Shown piece by piece: positions 44,075 through 52,297 of a DNA stretch of 64,000 nucleotides (its first letter is position 1; the number at the start of each line of letters is the position of its first letter). Source of the DNA: JBBITI01 sp963735055 (lineage in GTDB: Bacteria; Chloroflexota; Dehalococcoidia; Dehalococcoidales; UBA2162); contig CAVTJN010000017.1 of assembly GCA_963735055.1 (NCBI GenBank), positions 62,001 to 126,000 of the forward strand. The letters run 5' to 3'. The notes below the pieces were generated by a model. That model saw nothing but the letters and a program-made list of their open reading frames with translations, made no database searches and was not told the DNA's origin. Both the position numbers and the translations under genes were made by a program.

Positions 44075-45074
44075 CTACTTTCCGGAAATCCCGACGGCCC
44101 CACGCCTGACCGCCTTCAGTCCGTCGGTGTAGACGTATTGCAGAAAGTTGGGGACGTTCGTTTCGACGGTCAAGCTGTTGGATATCAGCCAGCGCGTCTC
44201 GTCCTCCATGGCTAATATGAGGGACTGGTCAAGTGAAACCGTGAAATCGTGCTCTGGCCAAACGGCGCGGAAGTAGGCTTCATCATATTGGAGGCGTTCC
44301 TGGATGATTGATTCTGCCCGGTCCGGGTGACGCATCATGAAGTCTTCCGCCTGGACCAGTGATGTGAGGAGCCTCTCGATCGTCTTGGGGTGAGTTGCCA
44401 CCCACGTGTCTTTGGCGACGATATTGAAATAGTCGAGTTGGCCGCTCTGGGCAGGCCACGTGACCGCGTTGTTGACCAGTTCCCGTTCAAGCAGATAGAT
44501 CTGCGGCTGGATGGCGCATAACGCATCCACATCTCCCCTGGCTAACAGGTCAAACGACTGCGCCCGGGTGACATTCACCAAGGTGACCTGCCCGATGGAC
44601 ATGCCGTTTATCTCCAGGAACCGGCCCAGGTAAAATTCATCAGAGGCTCCCCGCACCACCCCAATCCGCTTCCCCCTGAGGTCGGCGATACCGCTGATAC
44701 CTTTGTCGCGTCTGGCGATGACGTACGTGTTCTCGAACTTGTCAATAACAGCGATGCCCCGGATGGGTTGTCCCTGCAGGACCCGTCCTACGGCGACAAA
44801 CTCGGCGCAGGCGGCCAGGTGCTACCTCCCCGTTGATGAGCGCATCGGCAGATCCGACCCCGGAATCGTACTCCTTTAATACCAGATTGATTCCGTTGGC
44901 GGAGAGATAACCCTGGTTCTCGGCGACATAGACGAGGCTGGCTACTTCGCTGGCCCGTATGCCAAGGGTGACGCTTTCGGTGGGCCCTGAGTAGCCTGAA
45001 GGAGAACAGGACGAGGACAATACGGCCGGAAAGGCGGCGATTCCCAAGACCCACATGATTGCTCGTCGCTTCAT
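44075..45074 (-). pseudogene. NMT1/SsuA-like solute-binding lipoprotein, frameshifted
   Basis: From the ATG at 45074 the frame gives lipoprotein signal MKRRAIMWVLGIAAFPAVLS, then SSC, followed by VTLGIRASEVASLVYVAENQ and GYLSANGINLVLKEYDSG. Near 44818 a one-base shift breaks ADALINGEV. The next frame continues with LAACAEFVAVGRVLQGQPI, DLRGKRIGVVRGASDEFYLG and the C-terminal half, to 44075. The parts together make about 330 residues, normal for NMT1/SsuA-type periplasmic proteins. It precedes and is probably cotranscribed with the sensor kinase. Either the gene is broken or the sequence carries an indel. Confidence 0.8.
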
Positions 45075-45231
45075 CCACCGTTCCTCGTGGGCTTGCGCCT
45101 GGTAAGCCCATTTGCGCCGCCCGGCCGCGAATAGTCTCCGGCCGGGCATGTGCGCCATTCTAACACCGTGAGGGGTAGATGACCAGCCGCGGTTGTCAGG
45201 GGCTTCGTTCGTGAGGCATGCTGCAAATAAG

Positions 45232-45261
45232 GAGGGGGCCACCCGCATGGGTGGCCCCCTC
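45232..45261 (-). terminator. 13-bp hairpin with TTATTT tail
   Basis: GAGGGGGCCACCC and its complement enclose GCAT. On the minus strand CCTTATTTG follows, as expected for an intrinsic terminator of the leftward lipoprotein gene at 45491, beyond the repeat element. Confidence 0.65.
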
Positions 45262-45277
45262 TGCTGAACGCAACCGA

Positions 45278-45494
45278 CTAGGATCGGGCTTGTATCCAGT
45301 TGCGTTATTGCGCGTAACGCCGGAAGCTGCCCTACCCGAGGTGCAGGCCTCAGGCCGCAGGTGCCGGGGTCTGGGGGAGTCCCCCAGAACTGCTCCCCCT
45401 TCCTGGCAGGAAGGGGGACACAGGGGGATGGTTCCGAGTCCGAGTTGGGGCTGACTGACGCGATGTTACGCAGAACACTGCAAGCAAGTACTAG
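45278..45494. mobile_element. MITE-like element, family 2, copy D
   Basis: About 217 bases nearly identical in its outer parts to the element at 46739 (TTGCGTTATTGCGCGTA at one end, AGAACACTGCAAGCA at the other). The right end, read inwards, is CTAGTACTTGCTTGCAGTGT, an imperfect inverted copy of the left end. The CTAG at 45491-45494 contains the TAG stop of the lipoprotein gene. No coding capacity. Confidence 0.7.
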
Positions 45495-46360
45495 TCGTCT
45501 TTGTCCTTGTTGTTGCCGTCGCTCTTTCGGCCGTCCCAGCCGTTTCTGCGACCATTGTTGTCCTGACCACCTTGCTGGTTCCAGTCGGCGCTGCCCCGCC
45601 CGCCGGCCACGATGAAGATTCTGATCGCCTTCAGACTAGTAACGTCGTAGGTTACCTTGACCATCTGGCCCACTTTCAGGCGGGCAACCGGGACCGTGCC
45701 CTTGCCGGCGATCATGATGGTGGTGTTTGACGAAATCCCCAGCGTCAAGTCGCCCTTGCGCACGCCGGTTACCACGAACGACTTGTTGTCGGAAGAAATG
45801 CTCTTGATGGCACCCTCGATGACGCCGGCCCGGGTGTCGACCTCCTTGGAGGACTCGACCTCGATCCGGATCGCTTTCAGGGTGCCCAGGTCGTAGGTGG
45901 CCTCTACCTCCTGGCCGGCATTGAGATCGGCCAAAGTGGGCGCGGTCTTGCCTTCGATTTTGATAGTGGTATTTGAGGTCACCACGAGTGTAATGTCGCG
46001 CTTGTTCTTGACGGCAATGGTGACGTTGTCGGCCCCCTTGCTCTTGATGACGCCTTCAACCTCGCCCTTGCGGGACTTGAGTTCCCATACGCGGCCCCGG
46101 CCGTCCCGCTTGATGGTGACGTTGTCACCATGCTCGAGGATCAGTCCGCCCAGTGCCTGCCGGATGGCGGCTACCTTCACATCCTTGAAATTGAAAGTAG
46201 TGGTGGTGCCGTCCTTCAACTGAACGGTGACGTTACCGGACACGGAATCAATGCTCTTCACCATACCCTGAAGCGCCTGTAGTTCGGCCGGGGTGCACGC
46301 GGCGGCGCCCACCAGCAGGGTGGCCGCCAGCATCACCCCAATAAAGATGCGTTTTACCAT
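45491..46360 (-). CDS. Lipoprotein with repeated DUF5666-like beta domains
   Basis: 289 residues from the ATG at 46360 (RBS AGGAGG). Signal peptide MVKRIFIGVMLAATLLVGAA ends in AAC (lipobox Cys22). Four or so repeating beta modules follow, with phrases such as VKSIDSVSGNVTVQLKDGTT, VTIAVKNKRDITLVVTSNTT and LADLNAGQEVEATYDLGTLK, in the style of DUF5666/OB-like domains. A Gly/Asn/Asp-rich, charged tail (NNKDKDD) ends the protein. It is divergent from the dodecin gene and followed by a repeat element that contains its stop codon. Probably an extracytoplasmic metal- or polymer-binding protein; function unknown. Confidence 0.82.
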   Translation of the reverse strand: MVKRIFIGVMLAATLLVGAAACTPAELQALQGMVKSIDSVSGNVTVQLKDGTTTTFNFKDVKVAAIRQALGGLILEHGDNVTIKRDGRGRVWELKSRKGEVEGVIKSKGADNVTIAVKNKRDITLVVTSNTTIKIEGKTAPTLADLNAGQEVEATYDLGTLKAIRIEVESSKEVDTRAGVIEGAIKSISSDNKSFVVTGVRKGDLTLGISSNTTIMIAGKGTVPVARLKVGQMVKVTYDVTSLKAIRIFIVAGGRGSADWNQQGGQDNNGRRNGWDGRKSDGNNKDKDD

Positions 46361-46432
46361 CGCTGTCTTCGTTCCTCCTGAACCCGTTTGTGACTTATAT
46401 AACGGGGGGTGGCTCCTCATTGTTACATGTCG

Positions 46433-46438
46433 TATAAT
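46433..46438 (+). promoter_or_regulatory. -10 box (TATAAT) of dodecin gene
   Basis: TATAAT lies 28 bases before the dodecin ATG. No convincing -35 box is seen. Confidence 0.4.
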
Positions 46439-46466
46439 CGGGGGAGAACGAAGAAGGAGGATGACC

Positions 46467-46709
46467 ATGCCTGTTAAGAAGGCCGTGAAGAAAGCCGAGA
46501 GCGTCTACAAGATCATTACGCTGGTGGGTACGAGCCCCGAATCATGGGAGAAGGCGGCCGCGGCGGCGGTGGACCGGGCGGCAAAGACGTTGCGCGATCT
46601 GCGTATCGCTGAGGTGCAAGAGCTCGACATGCAGATCGATGACGGCAAGATCATCGCCTACCGGGCCAAGGTCCGGCTCTCCTTCAAGTACCACGACGAA
46701 GAAGACTAG
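46467..46709 (+). CDS. Dodecin family flavin-binding protein
   Basis: 80 residues from the ATG at 46467 (AAGGAGG six bases upstream; another in-frame ATG at 46461 is too close to it). VYKIITLVGTSPESWEKAAA, AAKTLRDLRIAEVQELDMQI and IIAYRAKVRLSFKY match the dodecin fold, a small beta-alpha-beta-beta unit that assembles into 12-mers storing flavins. The N-terminal extension (MPVKKAVKKAES) is longer than usual. The Trp that often stacks on flavin would be expected around LRIAEVQ, where Ile is present instead, so flavin binding may differ. Divergent from the lipoprotein at 45491. Confidence 0.9.
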   Translation: MPVKKAVKKAESVYKIITLVGTSPESWEKAAAAAVDRAAKTLRDLRIAEVQELDMQIDDGKIIAYRAKVRLSFKYHDEED

Positions 46710-46738
46710 ATTTCGGCCGCTGACGCCGGCCACCGATT

Positions 46739-47031
46739 CTAGTATCTGATTGCGTTATTGCGCGTAGCCCCGGAAGATGCCCCTACCCGAGGTGCAGGCC
46801 GTAGGCCGCAGGTGCCGGGGGTCTGGGGGTGTCCATTCGAAACGTAAGTGCAGAAATGGTCAGGGGGTAACCGCTTGCGGTTAGGCCATCGCTGGAGGCG
46901 AGTGTCCCCTTGACCACCTCAACACGAGATTCCCCCTTCCTGGCAGGAAGGGGGACACAGGGGGATGGTTTTGAGTCCGAGTTAGGGCCGACTGACGCGA
47001 TATTAAGCAGAACACTGCAAGCAGGTACTAG
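46739..47031. mobile_element. MITE-like element, family 2, copy E
   Basis: 293 bases bounded by CTAG on both sides. Imperfect inverted ends: CTAGTATCTGATTGCG against CTAGTACCTGCTTGCA. It shares both outer parts with the element at 45278 but carries about 80 extra bases in the middle. The right CTAG contains the TAG stop of the NuoF-like gene. No transposase. Confidence 0.72.
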
Positions 47032-48914
47032 TGTACTGCGGCCATCTCGCCCGAGACCCGGATCACGGCGCCGAAGCGCTTGGGGCACACGTCGGCACAG
47101 GTCCCGCACTTGATGCACTTTGCCTGGTCGATCTCGTGCACTATCCGCTTGCCGCCCTTGATGGCGTCGACCGGGCAGTCGCGGGCGCAAATGCCGCATC
47201 CCTGGCACTTGTCGGGCACCACGTAGAACGAAGTCAGTGCCTTGCAGGCGCCGGCCGGGCATCTCTTTTCGAGTATGTGTGCTTCGTACTCATCCCTGAA
47301 GTATCGCAGTGTGGTCAAGACCGGGTTGGGCGCCGTCTGTCCGAGGCCACACAATGAACCAACCTTGACCTGGGCGCACAGGTCCTCGAGCATCGGGATG
47401 TCTTCCATCCGCCCCTTCCCCGCGCAAATGCGGGTCAACGTCTCGAGCATCTGTTTGGTCCCCAGCCGGCAAGGCACGCATTTCCCGCATGCCTCCGACT
47501 GAACAAAGGTGAGGAAGAAGCGGGCCAGGTCAACCATGCAGGTCTCTTCGTCGACGACGATCATACCGCCTGATCCAAGGATCGCTCCCGCCCGGGTCAG
47601 GTTCTCGTAATCAACGGGCAGGTCCATATACGCTGCCGGGACGCACCCGCCGGAAGGACCGCCGGCCTGGACCGCCTTGAATTTCTTGTTGTCCAGAATA
47701 CCTCCGCCGATGCCGTTGATGATATCTCTAATCGGCATGCCCAGCGGGACCTCGATCAGTCCGGTGCGGGTGATCTTGCCCGCCAGCGAAAACGTCTTCG
47801 TTCCCTTGCTCTTCTCAGCCCCGAATCCGGCGTACCAATCTCCGCTGTGCAGGAAGATGGCGGAGATGTTGGCCCAGGACTCCACGTTGTTGATGTTGGT
47901 GGGCTTGCCCCAAAGACCGGCCTGCGCCGGGAAAGGAGGCCGGCTGCGCGGCATGCCCCGTCCGCCTTCGATCGAGGCCATGAGGGCAGTCTCTTCACCG
48001 CAGACAAATGCCCCCGCCCCTTTTCGAATCTCGATGTCGAAATCGAACCCCGAACCGAAGATGTCCGGCCCGACAATCCCGTACTCGACTGCCTGCTTGA
48101 GGGCCTCTTCCAGGCGCTTGATCGCGAGCGGCTTTTCGGCCCGGCAATATATGAAGCCCTTGGCCGCGCCGATGGCATAGGCGCCGATGATCATCCCCTC
48201 AAGTACCTGGTGGGGGTCGCTTTCGAGCAGCGCCCGGTTCATGAAAGCTCCCGGGTCGCCTTCGTCGGCGTTGCAGATTATGTACTTGGGGCTGCCCGGA
48301 GCCTCCCGGCAGAGCTGCCACTTTGTGCCGGTGGGAAATCCGGCGCCCCCCCGGCCCCTCAATCCCGACCGCTTCACCTCGTCGATGATGGCCGCCGGCG
48401 TCATCTTCAAAGCCCGGACTGCCCCGCTGTAGCCGCCGTGAGCAATGTAGTGGTCGATGTTTTCGGGATCGATCAAGCCGCTGTTGCGGAGGACTATCCT
48501 TATCTGCCCCTTGAGCATGGGGTGCTCCCAGAGGTCCGGAATTCCCGCGGCCTCGCCTGCGCCGATCTTACCGATGGCGAGGTCAGGCCGGAAATTACCC
48601 CGGATGGCATAGTCCTCGATCAACTCGGCGGCGGTCTCCGGGGTAAGGGGTCCATAGAATACGTCCGGCGAACCATGCTTCCCAATCGTGACAATCGGTT
48701 CCAGATAACAAAGCCCGATACACCCCACCCGGGTGACCGTGGCGTCGATGTTCCTTTCCAGCAGTCGGGCGTTGATCGAGTCTTCGACGGCCGCCGCCCC
48801 CGCCGCCCCGCCGCACGTCCCGGAGCCGACGCTGACTCGAATCTGGTCGCCAGTTTGCGACTGGTTCCACGCGGTTACCGCTTGTTGTTTCAGGGCTTCA
48901 TACGTCTTCTGCAT
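47028..48914 (-). CDS. hydB: NuoF/HydB-like NADH-binding subunit of trimeric [FeFe]-hydrogenase
   Basis: 628 residues. Order: an N-terminal thioredoxin-like [2Fe-2S] domain (about 1-110; GSGTCGG near 31 and VGCIGLCYLEP); the NuoF core with the NAD-binding RGRGGAGFPTGTKWQL and the FMN site around NADEGDPGAF; an SLBB domain; a 4Fe-4S motif SEACGKCVPCRLGT; and two C-terminal ferredoxin clusters (CQGCGICARDCP and CIKCGTCADVCP). This is the HndC/HydB layout. It would pass electrons between NAD(H), ferredoxin and the hydrogenase subunit. It starts two bases after the NuoE-like gene. The TAG stop lies in a repeat element. Confidence 0.93.
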   Translation of the reverse strand: MQKTYEALKQQAVTAWNQSQTGDQIRVSVGSGTCGGAAGAAAVEDSINARLLERNIDATVTRVGCIGLCYLEPIVTIGKHGSPDVFYGPLTPETAAELIEDYAIRGNFRPDLAIGKIGAGEAAGIPDLWEHPMLKGQIRIVLRNSGLIDPENIDHYIAHGGYSGAVRALKMTPAAIIDEVKRSGLRGRGGAGFPTGTKWQLCREAPGSPKYIICNADEGDPGAFMNRALLESDPHQVLEGMIIGAYAIGAAKGFIYCRAEKPLAIKRLEEALKQAVEYGIVGPDIFGSGFDFDIEIRKGAGAFVCGEETALMASIEGGRGMPRSRPPFPAQAGLWGKPTNINNVESWANISAIFLHSGDWYAGFGAEKSKGTKTFSLAGKITRTGLIEVPLGMPIRDIINGIGGGILDNKKFKAVQAGGPSGGCVPAAYMDLPVDYENLTRAGAILGSGGMIVVDEETCMVDLARFFLTFVQSEACGKCVPCRLGTKQMLETLTRICAGKGRMEDIPMLEDLCAQVKVGSLCGLGQTAPNPVLTTLRYFRDEYEAHILEKRCPAGACKALTSFYVVPDKCQGCGICARDCPVDAIKGGKRIVHEIDQAKCIKCGTCADVCPKRFGAVIRVSGEMAAVH

Positions 48915-48916
48915 TC

Positions 48917-49408
48917 TTAGTCAGCCTCGACTCGCTTCTTGCCCAGCACTTCACGCACCTTTGCTGGAGTCATGCGGCCGTACACGCGATCGTTAATTAC
49001 CATCACCGGCGCCAGGGCGCACGAGCCGAAACAGGCCGCGGTCTCCAGGCTGTACTCACCGTCCGGTGTCATTTCGCCGTCGCCGATGTCGAGGACTTGG
49101 CGGACCTCGTCCAGCAGGCGTGGCCCGCGCCTTACATGGCAAGCTGTTCCGCGACACACCAGTATCCGCTTCCGCCCGGTGGGCTTGAAGCGGAACTGGG
49201 CGTAGAAACTGGCGACGCCAAAGACTTCATTGGGCGTGGTGGTGACGAACCTGGCAATGTCCCGCATGGCCTCCGCCGGCAGGTAACCGATCGCCGTCTG
49301 CGTCTCCTGCAGGATCGGGATCAGCTCGTCTTTCTTTCCGCGGGTGTGGAGTTCGAGGACGGAAACCATTTTCTCTCGGACCGTCTGGCCGGCAAGTTCA
49401 GTCACCAT
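48917..49408 (-). CDS. hydC: NuoE/HydC-like [2Fe-2S] subunit
   Basis: 163 residues. A helical N-terminus (ELIPILQETQTAIGYLPAEA) precedes a thioredoxin-like [2Fe-2S] domain with ligands in CRGTACHVRRG and ETAACFGSCALAP (C-x4-C ... C-x3-C). The length and motifs match NuoE/HndA. It forms the small electron-transfer subunit of the NAD-linked hydrogenase. It lies between the membrane gene at 49475 and the NuoF-like gene, whose start follows after two bases. Confidence 0.92.
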   Translation of the reverse strand: MVTELAGQTVREKMVSVLELHTRGKKDELIPILQETQTAIGYLPAEAMRDIARFVTTTPNEVFGVASFYAQFRFKPTGRKRILVCRGTACHVRRGPRLLDEVRQVLDIGDGEMTPDGEYSLETAACFGSCALAPVMVINDRVYGRMTPAKVREVLGKKRVEAD

Positions 49409-49474
49409 ACATCGTCTCCCTTGTATGTGGCCCCGGTTTCACCCGGGGGCATTCATTCTCTAAAACCAAAGGCG

Positions 49475-49981
49475 CTACAGTCCCCTGGGGTGAATCTGCC
49501 GTTCCACCGCGAATGCCACCGCCCCGCCCAGGACAGCGGTAAGCAGTTGGGGCCAGGCCATCATGGCGGTTATGGAGGTTGGGATGGCCCGGTGCAAAAC
49601 AGCAGTCAGGATGAACGCGCTCGCCGCGTACAGCAGCGCGAACTTAACAGTTGCGCCGACCACCATCCCTGCCCAGTAGTTCCTCCTTCCAAGAGAGGAC
49701 ACGGCGAGGGCCATCATGGCGTTACCGGTGATTATGAAGGGGATCATGGGCATCAATGGCGCCGGCAGTAGACCGCCGAGGAGTGATATCGTGCTCGGGA
49801 GCACGCCCACCAGCAATCCCCCCGCGAGACCGAACCCGAGGGAGGCAATGATAATGCTCGCATTCACAATGGTGCCGACGACCAGTTGCTGCCGGAACAA
49901 GACCGGCGCAAGGACTGCGAGGCAGACCAGTAGACCCAGGGGCAGGACCGACTCTCTCTTGAGCGTAAGGGCATTGATCAT
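49475..49981 (-). CDS. Hydrogenase-associated membrane protein (ECF S-component-like)
   Basis: 168 residues from the ATG at 49981 (GGAGG upstream; a GTG at 50005 overlapping the hydA stop is an alternative). Five or six hydrophobic helices, with GTIVNASIIIASLGFGLAGG and then PFIITGNAMMALAVSSLGRR. This resembles small integral-membrane proteins encoded beside [FeFe]-hydrogenases and folded like ECF transporter S components. No Fe-S or catalytic motif is present. It sits inside the hydrogenase operon between HydA and the NuoE-like subunit. It might anchor the complex or transport a factor; inference only. Confidence 0.72.
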   Translation of the reverse strand: MINALTLKRESVLPLGLLVCLAVLAPVLFRQQLVVGTIVNASIIIASLGFGLAGGLLVGVLPSTISLLGGLLPAPLMPMIPFIITGNAMMALAVSSLGRRNYWAGMVVGATVKFALLYAASAFILTAVLHRAIPTSITAMMAWPQLLTAVLGGAVAFAVERQIHPRGL

Positions 49982-50004
49982 CGCCGGATATTCCTCCAGT
50001 GGCA

Positions 50005-51750
50005 CTATTTGTATTCAGCGGCCGATTCGCGTACCGGGGCAGGCCGGCCGCCATAGGTCGTATGCAGCAGATGGTGCGACTTTTCTCCAAGGGGCTCGGC
50101 CAGAAAGTCGCGGTACAATTTCTTGACCGATGGATTATCGTGGGAGCGCCTGATGGGCAGCGACTTGTCTTCGCGGTACAGCGCCGTCCCACGCGTGTTG
50201 CGGAGTCGGATGTCAAAACCCAGGGGCTGCCCGCCCCCGCCTACACAGCCGCCGGGGCAGGCCATCACTTCGATGAAGTGGTAAGGAGAGCCATTCTTCC
50301 TGATTTCATCGGCGAGTTTGCGGGCATTGCCCAGGCCGTGGGCAACGGCAACCCGCACGTTCAGATCACCCACCTTGACCGTGGCATTCCTGGTGCGGTC
50401 CATGCCGCGGACGGGCACGATGTCCAGGTTCTCCAGTTCGGTGCCGGTGATGATTTTGTAGGCCGTTCGCAGGGCCGCCTCCATCACGCCGCCGGTGACG
50501 CCAAAAATGGTCGCGGCGCCCGAATACACGCCCATCAATTCCTCGGCGGGGGCGTCGGGCAGGGTCCTCAAGTCAATCCCGGCTTCGCGGATCATGGCCG
50601 CGAGTTCGCGGGTCGTCAGCACGTGGTCGACATCCCTGAAGCCGCTGCTTTCCATCTCGGGGCGCTGCGCTTCGTACTTCTTGGCCGTACACGGCATGAC
50701 CGAGACTGAAACCACCTTATCGGGGGCAATGTGGGCAACGTCGGCGAAGTAAGTCTTGGCCAGTGCGCCGAACATCTGTTGCGGCGACTTGCAGCTTGAC
50801 AGGTGAGGTATCAGGTCCGGGTAGAACTCCTCAACGAAGCTGACCCAACCCGGGCAGCACGAGGTGAACATGGGCAGGACACCACCCGTCGTGACCCGCC
50901 TGACCAGTTCGTTGGCTTCTTCGAGAATCGTGAGGTCGGCAGTGAAGTTAGTATCGAAGACGGTGTCGAATCCGAGTTTCCTGAGGGCGGCGTGCAGTTT
51001 GCCGGTGACTAGAGTCCCTGCCGGGAGTCCGAATTCCTCCCCCAGGGCCGCCCTGACCGCCGGCGCGGCCTGGACGACGACGTGGCTTGCCGGGTCCTGG
51101 ATGGCTCTCCAAACCGGGTCGATGTGGCTCTTTTCGTAGATGGCTCCAACCGGGCAGGAGTGGATGCACTGGCCGCAGTTCACACATTCGCTGCTTCCGA
51201 GGCCCCCACCCCCGAAGGTCCCTACCTCAAGGTCAAAACCACGGTTGGCGAAGTCAATCGCTCCGACCGTCTGGACTTCATTGCAGACGCGGATACAGCG
51301 ACTGCACAGGATGCATTTGTTCGGATCCCGGGCGATCGCCACGCTGCTGGTATCTACCTCCCGGGGCGCCAGCACATTGTCGAACCTCGTCTTTCTGATG
51401 CCCAACTCGGACGCCGCGTCCAGGAGTTCGCAGTGATGATTTCGCACGCAGGTCAGGCAATCGGCCGGGTGGTTGGACAGCAGGAGCTCGACGATGGTCT
51501 TTCTAATCTCCTTCAGCTTGGCGCTGTTGGTCACCACCTTCATCCCTTCGGTCACCTTGCGCACGCAAGCCCGGGCCGGGTTCCTTTCCCCTTCCACCTC
51601 GACTACGCACAGGCCGCAGCCCCCGTATGCCTCGATTCCCTCCATGTGGCAGAGGTGCGGGATCAAAACGCTCGCTGCGCCGGCCGCCTCCATTATGGTC
51701 TGGCCGTCGCTCACCTTCAGTGGTTGGCTGTTGATCGTCAGTGTGATCAT
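50005..51750 (-). CDS. hydA: [FeFe]-hydrogenase catalytic subunit HydA
   Basis: 581 residues from the ATG at 51750 (RBS AGGAAG). N-terminal [2Fe-2S] domain (cysteines in HLCHMEGIEAYGGCGLC), a His-ligated cluster (CLTCVRNHHCELL), two [4Fe-4S] clusters (CILCSRCIRVCNE and CVNCGQCIHSCP), then the H-cluster domain. H-cluster motifs: L1 TSCCPGW (usual TSCCPAW), L2 MPCTAKKYE and L3 EVMACPGGCVGGGGQP. It catalyses reversible H2 oxidation or evolution. With the NuoE- and NuoF-like subunits downstream it forms an HydABC-type, possibly electron-bifurcating, cytoplasmic enzyme. The maturases HydE, HydF and HydG are not in the window. Confidence 0.95.
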   Translation of the reverse strand: MITLTINSQPLKVSDGQTIMEAAGAASVLIPHLCHMEGIEAYGGCGLCVVEVEGERNPARACVRKVTEGMKVVTNSAKLKEIRKTIVELLLSNHPADCLTCVRNHHCELLDAASELGIRKTRFDNVLAPREVDTSSVAIARDPNKCILCSRCIRVCNEVQTVGAIDFANRGFDLEVGTFGGGGLGSSECVNCGQCIHSCPVGAIYEKSHIDPVWRAIQDPASHVVVQAAPAVRAALGEEFGLPAGTLVTGKLHAALRKLGFDTVFDTNFTADLTILEEANELVRRVTTGGVLPMFTSCCPGWVSFVEEFYPDLIPHLSSCKSPQQMFGALAKTYFADVAHIAPDKVVSVSVMPCTAKKYEAQRPEMESSGFRDVDHVLTTRELAAMIREAGIDLRTLPDAPAEELMGVYSGAATIFGVTGGVMEAALRTAYKIITGTELENLDIVPVRGMDRTRNATVKVGDLNVRVAVAHGLGNARKLADEIRKNGSPYHFIEVMACPGGCVGGGGQPLGFDIRLRNTRGTALYREDKSLPIRRSHDNPSVKKLYRDFLAEPLGEKSHHLLHTTYGGRPAPVRESAAEYK

Positions 51751-51992
51751 GTCTACTTCCTGTTTGATGCCGGCTGCCCCAGCATTTGGGTGCAGCACTT
51801 ACTTTGAGCTTACCATCGGCAGACGATCAGGGCGTCGGCTGCGATACTCATTAGCGGGGTGTACCAGATACTCGAATCCGGGCCGTTGGCCGCCCTTTCG
51901 GACACGGTACCAATTGACGCGCGGGATGACCGCTGGTACATGTGTGGAGACGCTTCATCCGGCCGTTCGGCCATTCTGAAGAGTACTTGGGC

Positions 51993-52203
51993 CAGTGTAT
52001 CGTACGCTGAGAGCTTCACTCCTCGATTCCGCTCACCCTCCGAAGGTGGTCGTCCACCCTCTTTCGGAGACCAGAGCATGTCGAAGGGCGCCGATCGTTC
52101 GACCCCACGCTGCGCTCTGGGCAGGCAGGCTCACCACCTTCGGGCGGAGCCGATGGTGACGCCGAGCACAAAGACAGCAACGAAGCGTTAGATCCACTAC
52201 GCC
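51993..52203. mobile_element. MITE-like element, family 1, copy B
   Basis: About 211 bases in the 547-base gap between hydA and the acyl-CoA synthetase gene. It starts CAGTGTATCGTACGC, contains GATTCCGCTCACCCTCCGAA as in copy A, GCGCCGATCGTTCGAC close to copy C, and ends AACGAAGCGTTAGATCCACT. The remaining part of the gap (51751-51992) shows no gene. Confidence 0.6.
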
Positions 52204-52297
52204 TCTGGTTCTGGTGTCACGCCGGGGCAGTGTGCAGAGTATTATGGCTCAGGGGTCTACGGGAATAATTCCCAACGTTCTGAGATGGGCAAAGACA

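Noticed and set aside
44800..44830. Programmed ribosomal frameshift in the NMT1-like gene
   Set aside because: No slippery heptamer or downstream structure is evident. Indels at similar short runs occur elsewhere in the window, so decay or error is simpler.
47847..48920. 357-residue plus-strand frame opposite the NuoF-like gene
   Set aside because: It is antisense to a well-conserved gene with all expected cofactor motifs; no start signal or domain.
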